This document shows positions 32,310-42,957 of a DNA stretch of 64,000 nt, piece by piece. Where the stretch lies: assembly GCA_016703025.1 (NCBI GenBank), contig JADJCV010000004.1, positions 1,553,501-1,617,500 of the forward strand, read 5' to 3'. How positions within the stretch are numbered: position 1 is the stretch's first letter; every line of letters starts with the position of its first letter. The position numbers and the translations under genes are program-made. This DNA is from Candidatus Avedoeria danica (GTDB lineage Bacteria; Chloroflexota; Anaerolineae; Epilineales; Epilineaceae). Below the pieces are notes generated by a model. The model did no database searches and was not told where the DNA came from. It was given only the letters and a program-made list of their open reading frames with translations.

Positions 32310-33764
32310 ATGCGTACCCTCCGTTCGCGACTCCTGGCCGGCTACGCCGTGCTCGTGCTGCTGACCGTGATGCTGGCCAGCGGCGCTTCGCTCGTGCTGT
32401 TCGACCTGCAGGGACGAAACCGCGGACAGTCGGAAATGGCCCAGCTGGCGGAGCAGCTGGCGCGGCGCATCGCCATCGCGATCAGCGAGGACCCGAGCGG
32501 CGACGCCTCGGCCGTATTGACCGAGGTCGTGCGCCAAGCCCCGTTCGGGCGGCCGCTGCTCGCCCAGGTGCTGCTCGTCGACCGGACCGGCGACGTCGTC
32601 GCCGCGCCGCGACGGACGCCGATCGTGTTCCAGACGACGCGGTTCAAGCCTGTGCTCATCGGCAATGCGGTGCGGCCGCACGTCGGCCTTGCGCGGCTCG
32701 CGGACGGCGTGCGCGTCGCCTACGTGGCCGCTCGGATCACGGACCTGCCGGCGGACATGCCGGAGCGGTGGCTCATCGTGGCGCGCCCGTCGCGTGAAAT
32801 CCACGGGCTGTGGCGGACGATGCTGCCGAGCTCAGCCGTCGTCGGGACGATCGCGCTCCTCCTGGCCGGGCTCGTCAGCTGGCAGCTCGCCCGTGGCATC
32901 ACCCGCCCGGTCGAAGCGATGACGGCGGCGAGCGCCCGCCTTGCCGCCGGCGACTACAGCGCCCGCGTCCCCGAGGGCACCGGGCAGGACGAGGTCGCCC
33001 GATTGGCGCGCGCATTCAACCGCATGGCCGCCGATGTCGGCGATGCCCATCGCCGGCAGCGCGAGTTCGTGGCCAACGTCGGCCACGACCTCCGGACGCC
33101 CCTGACGACGGTGCGCGGCTTCGCCGAGGCGTTGCTCGACGGCACGGCCCGAACCGACGTTCAGCGCGAACAGGCGCTCACGACGATCAGCACCTCTGCT
33201 GGCAGGATGGCGGACCTCGTTGAGGAGCTGCTCGTGCTGGCGCGCCTCGAAGGCCAGGAAGGCGGGCTCGAGCTGGCCGCGGTGGCGGTCACCGATCTGA
33301 TGGACGGGGCGGTCGCCGCAAACGCCGGCACCGCGCGCGCCCGCAACGTGGCCGTCCATGTCGACGTCCGCGGGGGCGACGACCGGCCGCTGGCGGTGCG
33401 CGCCGACGGCGCATGGCTGTCGCGGGCGCTGTCCAACGTCCTCGACAACGCGCTGCGCTACGCGCCGCGCGGCAGCACGGTCCGCATCTCGGCCGCGCGC
33501 GAGTCCGCCGCGCACACCGAGCCGGCCGCACGGCGCGTGGCGATCTCGATCACCGATGCTGGGCCGGGGATGCCCCCCGAGGTGGCGGCGCGCGCATTCG
33601 AGCGCTTCTTTCGCGCCGACCCCTCGCGCGCTGCCGGCAACAGCGGTCTCGGGCTGGCGATCGCGCGCGAGATCGTCGAGGCGCACGGCGGGTCGATCGC
33701 GATCGAGACGTCCGTCGGACATGGCACGTGCGTCACGCTCCGGCTGCCGCCGGCCTCACTCTGA
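32310..33764 (+). CDS. HAMP-containing sensor histidine kinase
   Basis: A protein of 484 residues. Transmembrane helices at about 10-30 and 174-192 flank an extracytoplasmic sensor domain. A HAMP domain (about 193-247) follows. The dimerisation domain has the phospho-acceptor His259 in FVANVGHDLRTPLTTVRGF. The ATPase domain has N-box LSNVLDNALRYAPRG, G1 ITDAGPGM, F-box AFERFFRAD and G2 NSGLGLAI. It should phosphorylate the response regulator encoded just upstream. The 3' end overlaps the convergent DUF11-type gene by nine bases. Confidence 0.95.
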   Translation: MRTLRSRLLAGYAVLVLLTVMLASGASLVLFDLQGRNRGQSEMAQLAEQLARRIAIAISEDPSGDASAVLTEVVRQAPFGRPLLAQVLLVDRTGDVVAAPRRTPIVFQTTRFKPVLIGNAVRPHVGLARLADGVRVAYVAARITDLPADMPERWLIVARPSREIHGLWRTMLPSSAVVGTIALLLAGLVSWQLARGITRPVEAMTAASARLAAGDYSARVPEGTGQDEVARLARAFNRMAADVGDAHRRQREFVANVGHDLRTPLTTVRGFAEALLDGTARTDVQREQALTTISTSAGRMADLVEELLVLARLEGQEGGLELAAVAVTDLMDGAVAANAGTARARNVAVHVDVRGGDDRPLAVRADGAWLSRALSNVLDNALRYAPRGSTVRISAARESAAHTEPAARRVAISITDAGPGMPPEVAARAFERFFRADPSRAAGNSGLGLAIAREIVEAHGGSIAIETSVGHGTCVTLRLPPASL

Positions 33765-36700
33765 CCGCCGCACGACCAGCCTTGGCTTGACGGCGTACGG
33801 CAGCCAGACGGCGTGTCGCGGCGGCGGCGGCGTGGCCGTCGGCGGGACGACGTCGACGACGGCCTCGCCGAGCACGGTGCCGTACTCGGCCGCGACGGCC
33901 AGGCGCCCGGGCGCTTGGCCGACGAACAACCGCGCCCGTGCCGAACCACCGATCGTCGCCACGATCGCGGTTCGCCCGCCGCCGTCGAATGTCCCGCGCT
34001 CGGCGGTGAACGTGACCGGCCAGCCGTCCGCCACGGCATTGCCGCAACCGTCGATCACGACGGCGACGAGGTCGATCGTGCCCCCAACCGCGACGCGACT
34101 GGGAGAAGCGCCCAGCACGACGCCAACCGGTGCGCCGGCGATCAGCCGGACGACGGCCTGCCCAAGCGCCGTCCCGACCCGCGCCGTCACGATCGCCGCG
34201 CCGAGCGGCGGGCCGCCGGCGAGCGTGGCCGTTGCGACGCCGCCGGATGTGACGCCCTCGCTTCGGTCCAGCCGCCCAGCCGTCGTCCGCCACTCGACCC
34301 GGGTGCCGTCCGTCACCGGGCGGCCGGCCGCATCGGAAACGGCGGCCGTCACCCGCGTGGCGTCCACGGCGCATGCCACGATCTCCGGCGGTGCGGCCTC
34401 GACCGTCACTGCGGCGGCCGGGCCCGACACGATCCGGGTGGTCCACACGCCCGTGTTGTCGCCCGGCGTGCCTTCCGGTTCGGCCGCCAGCGCGTCGGCG
34501 CGCAGCGTCAGAACGGTGCCGACGGGCACATCGGCGGGGAGGCGCACATCGAATGACACGCTGCGGCTGGCGCCGGACGCCATGTGCTCGAAGTCCCATC
34601 GGACGCGGCCGGGCGCCGTGGCCTGGCCGGGGTCGTCGGCGCGGAGCAGCGTCGTGCCTGACGGGAGCTCGGCGGTCAGCGTGAGGAGCGTCGCAGCGTC
34701 GTGCGGGGCGACGTTCCCGACATCGATGCGGTAGCTGGCGAGCGCGCCGGGCTCGGCTTCGGTCGGGCCGGTGATGGCGGTGCGCAGATCGATGCCGGCG
34801 ATGAACGTGCTATCGAAGCGCGCGTCGTTGCCGGCGTCGATGTCCGGCACTGGGCTGCCGATCGCCACGCCGTGTACGAGCGCGCTGGCCGGGACCGCGT
34901 CGGCATCGATCCTGAGCCAGAGCCGCAGCGCACCGGGCGAGGACAGGGACTGATCGATCGCCCACTCAAGGACACGATCGGTCGGTTCGAAGGGCGTCCG
35001 CTCGTGCACCTGGGTGCCGAAGTCCGCTTGCCAGTGGTCGAAGCGCGTGCCGACGGGCAGTGTGCTCGTGAGGACCGCCGCGGCCACCTCGGTCTGCGTT
35101 TGGTCGTTGGAGAAGCCGATGTCATACACGGCCCAGCCGCCCGGCCGGAGGATGCTGGCGCCGGTGTCCAGCCGAACGTGCGCGCGCAGGTCGGCGGTGA
35201 ACACGCGCAGCTGCTCGATGCCCACGAGGGGGCGCGCCAGCGCCACGGCCGTCGTCGTCGTGACCTCGGCGCGGGCGAACAGAAGATCAGAGCCTGACCA
35301 GGCCCCGTCGGCCACGACGCGCGGCCGGAGCGTCACCGTCAGCACGCCCCCCGGTTCGAGGTCGTTCAGCCGCCAACTGCGCGCAACGTTGCCGCCCGAG
35401 CGGATCGACTCGCCGTCGGCGGTGATCGGCCGGGTGGCGGCCACGCCATCGAGCGCCAGGCTGTCCGGCAACTCCGTCATGAGCCGGAGGCCCCGCGCCG
35501 GCGACTCGGAGTCGTTGTGGATGCCGAGCACCCAGCTCAAGGTGTCGCCGGGATGCGTCTGGTGAACGGATGTCGGCCCGCGCGGCCCGGCGATCGTGGA
35601 ACCAAGGCGCAGCGAAGCTGCGCGGACCTCGATGACGGCCGACGCGCCGACCGGCCCGGCCTGCGCCGACACGCTCGCCGTGCCGGGCGTGTCGCCGGCG
35701 CTGAACATCGCCGTCACGGTGCCCGCGCGCGTCACGCCCTCGTCGGGCGCCACCAGGCCGAGCGACGTCGCCAGGCGCACGACCGTGCCGTCGGCGACCG
35801 GCTCCCCGGCGGCGTCCAGCACCCGCGCCTCGATCGACCGCGACAAGCCGACGCCGAGCGTGGGCGGCACGGACAGCGCCATCCGGGCCGCCGGGCCGGG
35901 GTGGACGTCCGTGCGCACGGACCCGCCGTTGTCGGCAGGCAACGCATCCCGACCGAGCGACCGGATCGCCGCGTCGAAGGTCAGCGTGCGCGCCGGCGTG
36001 TCGGGCAGCACCTCGGCGTCGACGCGAACGGTCTCGATCGGCGCCTCGCCTTCCGGGTCGGCCGCGCCGCGTTCCCAACGCAGCGTCCGGCCATCGACGG
36101 TGGCGGGCGGCACCGTCCGCACGAGCGCGATGCCGGACGGCAGCGTGGCGGTCACGACGATGTCCTTCGCCCGTCCGCCGGTGCGGTTGCCCCAGCGAAT
36201 CTGCCACGAAAGCGCGCCGCCGCGCGCCGCCGCCAGCGGGCCGAGTGTCGAGAGCCAGAGATCCGGCACGACGATCGGCACCGGCTGCGTCACGGCGACG
36301 TCGTCAAGCGCACGCGTGATGCCCGTGGCCGCCGTGATCGACGCGCGCGGCGCCAGCACGGCACCGGCCGTCGCGTCGGGGCGCACGCGGGTCACGAGGT
36401 CGATGTATCGCCCCGACGCTCCGCCCAGCCGGGCGAAGCGCCAGCGCACCTTGCCGCCGTCGACGGTGCGACCGGCATCGGCCGGCAGCGTGTCGGTGAC
36501 GAACGCGATGTCGCTCCCGAGCGCGATCTCGACGGCCGCATCCTCGGCCGCGGCCGCCGCGACGTTGGCGGCCAGCACCGTCCAGGTGACGATCTCGCCC
36601 GGCCGGGCGTCGCGCGCCTCGGTGGCGATCTCGACGCGCAGGTCAGACGGCAAAATGCGGGTCGACGCGGCGGCCGACGCCCCTTCGGTCCCGGCGACAC

Positions 36701-37208
36701 CGCCGGCGCCGGCCGTGAGGGCGACGTGAACGCGGCTGCCGGGCAGCGCGTCGGACGGCACGGCGACGGTGACCGTGAGCGTGGCCGTCGTGAAGCCGGC
36801 GAGCGACCCAAGCGCGGCATGCAGCCGGCCGGCGGACGCGCTGACCGGCGCCGTCGCTCCGAGCAAGGTGAGCGTTGAGGGCCACGTCAAGGTCAGCGCA
36901 ACGGCGGGCGCCGTCGCCGCGCCACGGTTCGCCACACGGGCCACCAGCGAAAGCGATCCGCCGGGCGCGACCGCCGGCGGCACCGCGAGCGCCGCGGACA
37001 ACGCCGGTGCCGTCTCGGTCAACGCGCTTCCGGTCGCCGCGCTTCCGGGCACCGACTCGGCGGCGCGGAACGATGGGTCCGACGTGGCCGCGCCATGTGG
37101 CGCCACGCCCGCGACATGGCGCGCCATGACGAGCGCGGCTGCGGCGGCTGCCAGCAACGCGGCTGCCGCGGCGGCAGGTTTTCGAACGGTGATAGAGGGG
37201 TTCAGCAC
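33756..37208 (-). CDS. Large secreted DUF11/Ig-like repeat protein
   Basis: A protein of about 1150 residues from a GTG at 37208. A hydrophobic Ala-rich signal segment follows (AAAAAALLAAAAAALVMA). It holds five or more DUF11-type repeats with the usual 'GE(I/T)xxWxxxxxN' and 'LPxGxxLxxx' features: PGEIVTWTVLAANV, RGGALSWQIRWGN, PGDTLSWVLGIHNDS, PGGWAVYDIGFSN and PGALASYRIDVGN. Invasin/Big-1-like Ig domains lie between or after them, as in AGEPVADGTVVRLATS and AGRPVTDGTRVEWRTT. The C-terminus has a PTATPPPP linker and AVWLPYAVKPRL. This is a surface structural protein. Expression unit with the upstream subtilase is possible, but a 238-base gap with no evident gene separates them. Confidence 0.82.
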   Translation of the reverse strand: MLNPSITVRKPAAAAAALLAAAAAALVMARHVAGVAPHGAATSDPSFRAAESVPGSAATGSALTETAPALSAALAVPPAVAPGGSLSLVARVANRGAATAPAVALTLTWPSTLTLLGATAPVSASAGRLHAALGSLAGFTTATLTVTVAVPSDALPGSRVHVALTAGAGGVAGTEGASAAASTRILPSDLRVEIATEARDARPGEIVTWTVLAANVAAAAAEDAAVEIALGSDIAFVTDTLPADAGRTVDGGKVRWRFARLGGASGRYIDLVTRVRPDATAGAVLAPRASITAATGITRALDDVAVTQPVPIVVPDLWLSTLGPLAAARGGALSWQIRWGNRTGGRAKDIVVTATLPSGIALVRTVPPATVDGRTLRWERGAADPEGEAPIETVRVDAEVLPDTPARTLTFDAAIRSLGRDALPADNGGSVRTDVHPGPAARMALSVPPTLGVGLSRSIEARVLDAAGEPVADGTVVRLATSLGLVAPDEGVTRAGTVTAMFSAGDTPGTASVSAQAGPVGASAVIEVRAASLRLGSTIAGPRGPTSVHQTHPGDTLSWVLGIHNDSESPARGLRLMTELPDSLALDGVAATRPITADGESIRSGGNVARSWRLNDLEPGGVLTVTLRPRVVADGAWSGSDLLFARAEVTTTTAVALARPLVGIEQLRVFTADLRAHVRLDTGASILRPGGWAVYDIGFSNDQTQTEVAAAVLTSTLPVGTRFDHWQADFGTQVHERTPFEPTDRVLEWAIDQSLSSPGALRLWLRIDADAVPASALVHGVAIGSPVPDIDAGNDARFDSTFIAGIDLRTAITGPTEAEPGALASYRIDVGNVAPHDAATLLTLTAELPSGTTLLRADDPGQATAPGRVRWDFEHMASGASRSVSFDVRLPADVPVGTVLTLRADALAAEPEGTPGDNTGVWTTRIVSGPAAAVTVEAAPPEIVACAVDATRVTAAVSDAAGRPVTDGTRVEWRTTAGRLDRSEGVTSGGVATATLAGGPPLGAAIVTARVGTALGQAVVRLIAGAPVGVVLGASPSRVAVGGTIDLVAVVIDGCGNAVADGWPVTFTAERGTFDGGGRTAIVATIGGSARARLFVGQAPGRLAVAAEYGTVLGEAVVDVVPPTATPPPPRHAVWLPYAVKPRLVVRRSE

Positions 37209-37446
37209 GGCGATCTCAGCCCATGCGTTCGGACGCGTGCGTTCGGACGGCTGCGGTCGGGCAGAGCGGCGCGGCCGGAGGCACCGTGCCTTCGCCGGGC
37301 GGCGACGGCATGCGGTGCACCGCGGTGTTCGACGTGCGCCGCATGCCGGATGATACGGCGAGATCGTACGCGAGGACGGTGGACGCCGCACGGGTGTAGG
37401 CCGACAGCCACAGAACGGACGCGTGGCGGCGCGCTCCGGATGATCC

Positions 37447-40400
37447 CTACGGCCGGCTCGACGCCAGCGGCAGGTAGACGCGGCCGGATGCGCCAAGCAC
37501 ATTGGCCGCCGTTGTGAGGCGCGCCCCGTCGGCCGATGTGACCTCGAGCACGTTCGACACCCACGTCGCCGGCTGGCCGGCGAAGCGCGTGTCGAACGTC
37601 ACCTCGACCGCGCTCCCGGGCGGCACGTCGCCCGTCCAGCGAAGCGTGCGGGTTGCGGCGTCCCAGACCGGCCGCGGGCCGAGCGACGCGCGCGCCGAGT
37701 CGGACTCAAAGGTCAGGCCGCCGGGCAACGTATCCGCGAGTGTGAGGCGAGCGGCCGTCGGGTTGGTGTTCAGCGCCCGCAGCACCCACGTGATGTTCTC
37801 GCCGGGCCGGGCGGCGCTGCGCGAGGCGCGCTTCGAGATCGTCGCCACGGGGCGCTGCCGGACCGTGGCGACGGCGCGAAAGTCCGTCCGCGGCACGTCC
37901 TTGGCGCGGACTCGGGCGAGAACGACGAGGCGCGTCCCGTCCGGCACCATGGGCCGCAGCGCCATCTGCCAAGCAAACGGAATGACCTGTCCGGGCTCGA
38001 CGCGCCCCTGCCAGACCAGCTCGTCCTCGACGACCCGCAGCTCCGGCGACTGCGAGCCGGACACGAGTTCGACGCCCGCCGGCAACTGGATCCGGATGTC
38101 GGCGTCGCGGGCCGCGATCCGGCCGTCGGTGGCAACGGACAGCTCGGCCGAGAACGGCCGTCCGGGCACGGGCGCGTCCGTCGACAGCGTGAGCTCGGTC
38201 GGATCGAACGTCAGACGATTGACGAGCACCGTCGCCGCGACGGATGTGTCGCCGACTCCCTCCGAGGAGAGCACGGCGTTCAAGCGCAGCTGGCTGTTCG
38301 CGCTCAGGCTGGAGCCGGGCACCGCGTCCAACGCGAGTCGGGCCCAGCCGCCGGGCGATGTCAGGCGGAGCGGCGTGCCCACGACCTCCGCGGCGGCAAT
38401 CGACAGTGTTCGCCCGTCCGCCGCGTGCAGGCCGAGGATCGCGCCGCTCACGGGCGCGTCGGGGGCGATCCACAACCTAATCGTGCCGTCCTGATCGAGC
38501 GAGGCGGCGGCGACGGGGTCCGGGTGGGCCCCTGGCGCCAACCAGAGGATGGCGAAGCCGTCTCCGGACCGCTGGATGCGCGGCGAACCGAGCACTCGGC
38601 CCGGCCGCCACAGCACCGCGATGGCCGGCACGCCGGCCGCCGCCGGGCCGAGCGCCGGGTCAGGACGCTGCACCGGCGGCGCGAAGGCGATCAGGCCGTC
38701 GTCCGTCACCCAGGTGCGCGTTACGACCTCCGCGAAGAACGGCACCGGGACGCCGACCGGAACGGGCGGGCGCAAGCCGGCGCCATCGGCGGCCGGGAGC
38801 GCCGAGCCGCCGGGGGAGGGTGGCCAGTCGGTGGTCCGACGGTCCGGAACGGCGACGTAGTCCTCGGCTGCCGGCGGAATGCGGACATCCCACGCCACGC
38901 TGGCGACATCCCACTGCACCTGGCCGCCGGTGACGCGGACGCTTCGCTCGTCGGCCACGAGCGAGGGCGGCAGCGCGAGCGCGGCATGCGCATCCACGGC
39001 AGCATCACCGAAGTTGCCGACGAACAGCGTGACGCTCGTCGGCTGGCCGGAGCCGACGGTGTCCGGCGCCACGACGAGCCTTGATGGCCGGAGATCGAAG
39101 CGCCGGACTTCCGTGGTGAAGTCGGCCGTCCACACGTTCGGCGGCGCAAGGCCGTCGTCCGCGTGCAGCCGGATGGAGCGGGCACCGGGCGATGCATCGG
39201 CCGTGATGACGAGCGGCACGTCGAGCGCCAACGTCGCGCCGGGCGGTACGGTGATCCGCACGGTCAGCACGCGCGTCGTCGCATCCCAGCGGCCGTTCGG
39301 ACGCTCGGGTGGTTCGATGCCGGGCGGCAGCGCCAGCCGGACGGTCGTCTCGGCGGCGGCGCGGCCGAGGTTCACGAGGGGCGCCGTCAGCACGGCGGCC
39401 CGCCCGGCCACCCATACGGCCGGCGCCGAGCGCATCGGCCCGGCGAGCGTCAGCACAGGTCCGCCGATTCGAACGCCGCCGCTCAGCATCACACGATCGA
39501 CGGCATTCGTGTCGATCGTGGCCCGGACGACGGCCTGCTCCCCGGCCGTGGCGTCCACAACGGCTTCGAACGCAACGGTGACGATGACGTTCGGCGCCAG
39601 GTCGCCGGTCCAAAGCACCCCGTCGTTGGGGTCGGGCAGCCAGGCGGCTGTGCCGAGCGAGGCGGTCAGCGTTTCCGTCAGCGGTCGGAGTCCGACGGGC
39701 AGCTGCCCGATCCGAACGAGTGGTGCCACCGCGACGAGCGTTCCGTCGTTGACGACCTTGAGGACGACGCGGACGGGACCGGGAGCGGCCAGCCGCGCGG
39801 GAACGACTTCGAGCGACGACCCGGACGACAGCCGCGGCGCAGCGACCTCGACGGCCGTCGTGGCCGTGATCGGTGCGCCGGCGGCGGTCAACGTGGCGGT
39901 CACGATCTGGCGACCGGCGGCCAATGCATGCACGGTGGCAGGGATCGTCCAGCGGGCCGGCGTGTCGGCCGGCAAGCGGCCGCGCCACGTCAGCGCGCCG
40001 TCCTCGGCCAGCGCCCAGCCCGCCGGCAGGCCGTCCGCGGCCACGACCAGCCAAAGCGGTCGTTCGAGGCGCAGCGCGGCGTCGGTGGCGACGCGGGGAC
40101 CCATGGCGGCCACCATCAGATCGACGGCGCCACCGGTGCGCACGATGGCCGGATCGGCCCTGACGGTGAGTCGGGGCGGTGTCAGCCAGCCGATCAGGCC
40201 GCCGAACAGGCGCGCCAGTGCGGCCGGGTCGCCTGCGCTCTCGGGGCCGAAGGCAACATACGCGCGCCGCCCGACAGGTGAGTCGACGGCCACGCCGGCG
40301 GCGTCGCCGCCGCGGTAACTGAGAATCGGGCGTGCCTCCGGAACTGCGACCGCGACGACGTCAGGCTTGTGGCGGCCGCCCTTGGGATACGCGCCGGGCG

Positions 40401-42951
40401 ACGCCAGCCGGATGCTGAGGCCGCCGAGGAAGTCGAGGCCGGCCGCGGTGTTCGTCGCGGCGTCGGTGGCGACGAAACGCGCGCCGAGGATGTCGCGAAA
40501 GAACGTCGGCGCCAGGCGGGCCGATCCTTCGCCCGAATCCCACTGCCCGATGTCCTGGCCGGTGACGAGCAGCCGGCGGCCGGCCGCGACCCACGCCGTG
40601 AGCCAGTCGGTGACCCCTTGATCGCCACGAAGCCGCTCGAGACTGCCCGGCGAGCCGAAGAGATGGGACCAGACGACGATGTCGTACGGCGATCGTTCGG
40701 CGGGCGGCGGAAGCGGATCCTTCGGCGCATCGATCGTCCAAACGTCGACGGCATTGCCGCGTGCATAGCCGGCAGTGTCGAGCGCGCGCGCCGCGTACGG
40801 CCAGATCCGCTGGCCGTCGCCCATCCAGGCGTCGGCATCGACGAGCAGGATGCGCGGCGCCGCGCTGAGCGCCGCGTGCCACGGGCCGGCGGCCGGGACG
40901 GTGGCGGTGATCGCTCGATGGCCGGCCGCCCGCACGCGGAGCAGCGCAGTGTCGGGCGGCACGCGCAACGTGAAGCGGCCGGCGGGATCCACCACCGTCG
41001 AGACAGGGGCGTCGGCGGCCGGCGGGACGCTGCCGGTGTCCGGCGCCGGCGGCGGCGCGAGCGCGACGGCCGATGGATCCGTACCGGCATCCACAGCCTC
41101 GACCCGCGCCCCTCCGAGCGGCGCACCGAAGGCGTCGACGACCGTTCCGCTGAGCACCGTGCCCGACGCGGCTTCGAGCTGGACATCGATCGCCGTCGTG
41201 ACATCGTCCTCGACGCCGACCGTCGCCGGGTTCGTGGGGCTTGCGCGCCAGCCGGGGGCGCGCACCGCGATCGGCCAGCGGCCTGCCGGGACGGCCATGC
41301 CGAACGCGCCGCTGGCGTCGGAGAAGGCGGTCCAACTGAATGCGCCCTCGCCGAGCGTCACGCGGGCGAGCGGAACGGGACCGTCCGCACCGCTGATCCG
41401 TCCGACGACCCGCCCGCTGAGCGCCGCGGCGGCGGCCGCTCGATCGGCGGCCAGGCGCCCGAAGCCGTACTGCGGGTCGGGGCCGGCAGCACCGGCATCC
41501 GTCGCGGTTCGTCGCAGGATCTGGGCGACATCGTCCGGCGTCAGGTCCGGCTGGGCAGCGAGCATCAACGCCGCGGCGCCGCTGACCTGCGGCGCGGCCA
41601 TCGACGTGCCGTCCTTGCGATCGAAGCCGGAATCGAGACCGGCGGTGAACACCTCGACGCCCGGGGCGACGACGTCGGGCTTGATCCGGCCGTCCCATGT
41701 CGGACCGCCAAGCGAGCGGCGCCAAGATCGCCCCGCATCGTCGACCGCGCCGACGGCGATCGCATCCGCCGCGGCGGCCGGCATCCGGATCGTCCCGGAC
41801 GGGCCGATGTCGCTGTCGTCGTTGCCCGCGGCAAAGACCGCCGTGATCCCGAGCTGACGCCATGCCGCCAAGATGGGCGCAAACAGCGGGTCGACGCCGT
41901 TTTCGAGCGTCCACGAGGCGTTGATGACATCAGGGGCGAGGTCGGGGCGAGGTTCCTGCAGCTTCAGGTTCGTCGGGGCCATCAGCCATTCGGCGCTGCG
42001 AAGCAGGATCGCGTCACCTGCTGCGCCCTGGTCGTCGAACGCGCGCACCGCAATCCACTCCGCCGACGGCGCAACGCCGTACGCGTGCGCGCGGTCCGCG
42101 CCGACGGCCAGCGCGGCGACGCCCGTGCCGTGGCCGAGGCCATCGCCGGGTCGGTTCGTGTACCCGACGAAGTCGGCCCAATCGTAGGCATGGTCGCCAT
42201 CGCGGCCGCGGTAGCGGCTGCCCAGCGCCGGATGCAGCCAGTCCACACCCGCATCGAAGACGGCGATGACGACGCCGTCGCCGGTGATGCCGCGCCGCCA
42301 CGCCTCCGGCGCGCCGACCGCAGCGAGCCGACCGGCGGCATCCGGCGCCGGCGGAACGATGCTCACCGAACGCGTCCCCGTGGAAGCGAGCCGGTGTCGG
42401 CCCTCGACGGCGACATCGAGCACGCCGGGCGCGGCCCGCAGGCGTATCGCGGCTGTGTCGTCGGCCAGCACGGCAACGGCGTGCCCGACCGGAAACCGCT
42501 CGATGCGCGCGACATGGCCGGTGCGCTCGAGTGCGGCCAGCACGTTGTCCAGCGACGCGAGGTCCGCCTCACCGGCCGCCACGAGGGCCGCCCAAACGTC
42601 GGCGCGGCGGGAGCGGCGGGCCAGGCGGCCGCTGTCGGCGGCAACGCCGACGCGGATCGCGATGGCGTCGGCCGGCTCGGTTGCATGGACGCGCACGATC
42701 ATCGGCCGGAGCGTCGAAGGGGGCGCCGGCGGCGGTGACTGCGGCGGTGACTGCGGGACTGCGGCGGGCGGTGACAACGGCTGCGCGGGCGGCCGGGACG
42801 AAGCATGCACCGCCGCGGGGCGCGCGCGCGCCCCAACGGCCATCGCCGACCGCTCGGAGGCGGTCGGCGACAAGGCGAGGAGTACGACGGCCAGCGCGCC
42901 GGCCCGCCCGAGGGGCGAGCCGGACGCGCGGCCGTGGAGCAAGCGCATCAC
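37447..42951 (-). CDS. Giant secreted subtilisin-like (S8) protease with DUF11-type C-terminal half
   Basis: A protein of 1834 residues from GTG 42951 (ATG 42948 also possible). A signal peptide is followed by a Pro/Ser-rich stretch, an I9-like propeptide region (about 83-185) and the peptidase domain (about 205-515). The complete triad is Asp233 (AVFDAGVDWLHP), His274 (GHGTGVAAL) and Ser450 (GTSMAAPQVSG), with oxyanion Asn377. Then come carboxypeptidase-regulatory domains (about 515-700: SGAFGMAVPAGRWPIAV), a glutamine-amidotransferase-like or ThuA-like beta/alpha stretch (about 705-890) and several DUF11-type repeats. The end is GRVYLPLASSRP. It probably remodels or matures surface proteins outside the cell. 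Confidence 0.88.
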   Translation of the reverse strand: MMRLLHGRASGSPLGRAGALAVVLLALSPTASERSAMAVGARARPAAVHASSRPPAQPLSPPAAVPQSPPQSPPPAPPSTLRPMIVRVHATEPADAIAIRVGVAADSGRLARRSRRADVWAALVAAGEADLASLDNVLAALERTGHVARIERFPVGHAVAVLADDTAAIRLRAAPGVLDVAVEGRHRLASTGTRSVSIVPPAPDAAGRLAAVGAPEAWRRGITGDGVVIAVFDAGVDWLHPALGSRYRGRDGDHAYDWADFVGYTNRPGDGLGHGTGVAALAVGADRAHAYGVAPSAEWIAVRAFDDQGAAGDAILLRSAEWLMAPTNLKLQEPRPDLAPDVINASWTLENGVDPLFAPILAAWRQLGITAVFAAGNDDSDIGPSGTIRMPAAAADAIAVGAVDDAGRSWRRSLGGPTWDGRIKPDVVAPGVEVFTAGLDSGFDRKDGTSMAAPQVSGAAALMLAAQPDLTPDDVAQILRRTATDAGAAGPDPQYGFGRLAADRAAAAAALSGRVVGRISGADGPVPLARVTLGEGAFSWTAFSDASGAFGMAVPAGRWPIAVRAPGWRASPTNPATVGVEDDVTTAIDVQLEAASGTVLSGTVVDAFGAPLGGARVEAVDAGTDPSAVALAPPPAPDTGSVPPAADAPVSTVVDPAGRFTLRVPPDTALLRVRAAGHRAITATVPAAGPWHAALSAAPRILLVDADAWMGDGQRIWPYAARALDTAGYARGNAVDVWTIDAPKDPLPPPAERSPYDIVVWSHLFGSPGSLERLRGDQGVTDWLTAWVAAGRRLLVTGQDIGQWDSGEGSARLAPTFFRDILGARFVATDAATNTAAGLDFLGGLSIRLASPGAYPKGGRHKPDVVAVAVPEARPILSYRGGDAAGVAVDSPVGRRAYVAFGPESAGDPAALARLFGGLIGWLTPPRLTVRADPAIVRTGGAVDLMVAAMGPRVATDAALRLERPLWLVVAADGLPAGWALAEDGALTWRGRLPADTPARWTIPATVHALAAGRQIVTATLTAAGAPITATTAVEVAAPRLSSGSSLEVVPARLAAPGPVRVVLKVVNDGTLVAVAPLVRIGQLPVGLRPLTETLTASLGTAAWLPDPNDGVLWTGDLAPNVIVTVAFEAVVDATAGEQAVVRATIDTNAVDRVMLSGGVRIGGPVLTLAGPMRSAPAVWVAGRAAVLTAPLVNLGRAAAETTVRLALPPGIEPPERPNGRWDATTRVLTVRITVPPGATLALDVPLVITADASPGARSIRLHADDGLAPPNVWTADFTTEVRRFDLRPSRLVVAPDTVGSGQPTSVTLFVGNFGDAAVDAHAALALPPSLVADERSVRVTGGQVQWDVASVAWDVRIPPAAEDYVAVPDRRTTDWPPSPGGSALPAADGAGLRPPVPVGVPVPFFAEVVTRTWVTDDGLIAFAPPVQRPDPALGPAAAGVPAIAVLWRPGRVLGSPRIQRSGDGFAILWLAPGAHPDPVAAASLDQDGTIRLWIAPDAPVSGAILGLHAADGRTLSIAAAEVVGTPLRLTSPGGWARLALDAVPGSSLSANSQLRLNAVLSSEGVGDTSVAATVLVNRLTFDPTELTLSTDAPVPGRPFSAELSVATDGRIAARDADIRIQLPAGVELVSGSQSPELRVVEDELVWQGRVEPGQVIPFAWQMALRPMVPDGTRLVVLARVRAKDVPRTDFRAVATVRQRPVATISKRASRSAARPGENITWVLRALNTNPTAARLTLADTLPGGLTFESDSARASLGPRPVWDAATRTLRWTGDVPPGSAVEVTFDTRFAGQPATWVSNVLEVTSADGARLTTAANVLGASGRVYLPLASSRP

Positions 42952-42957
42952 ACCATG

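Noticed and set aside
40369..42738. Plus-strand frame of 789 codons opposite the subtilase gene
   Set aside because: The minus frame contains the complete Asp/His/Ser triad; the plus frame has no recognisable feature.
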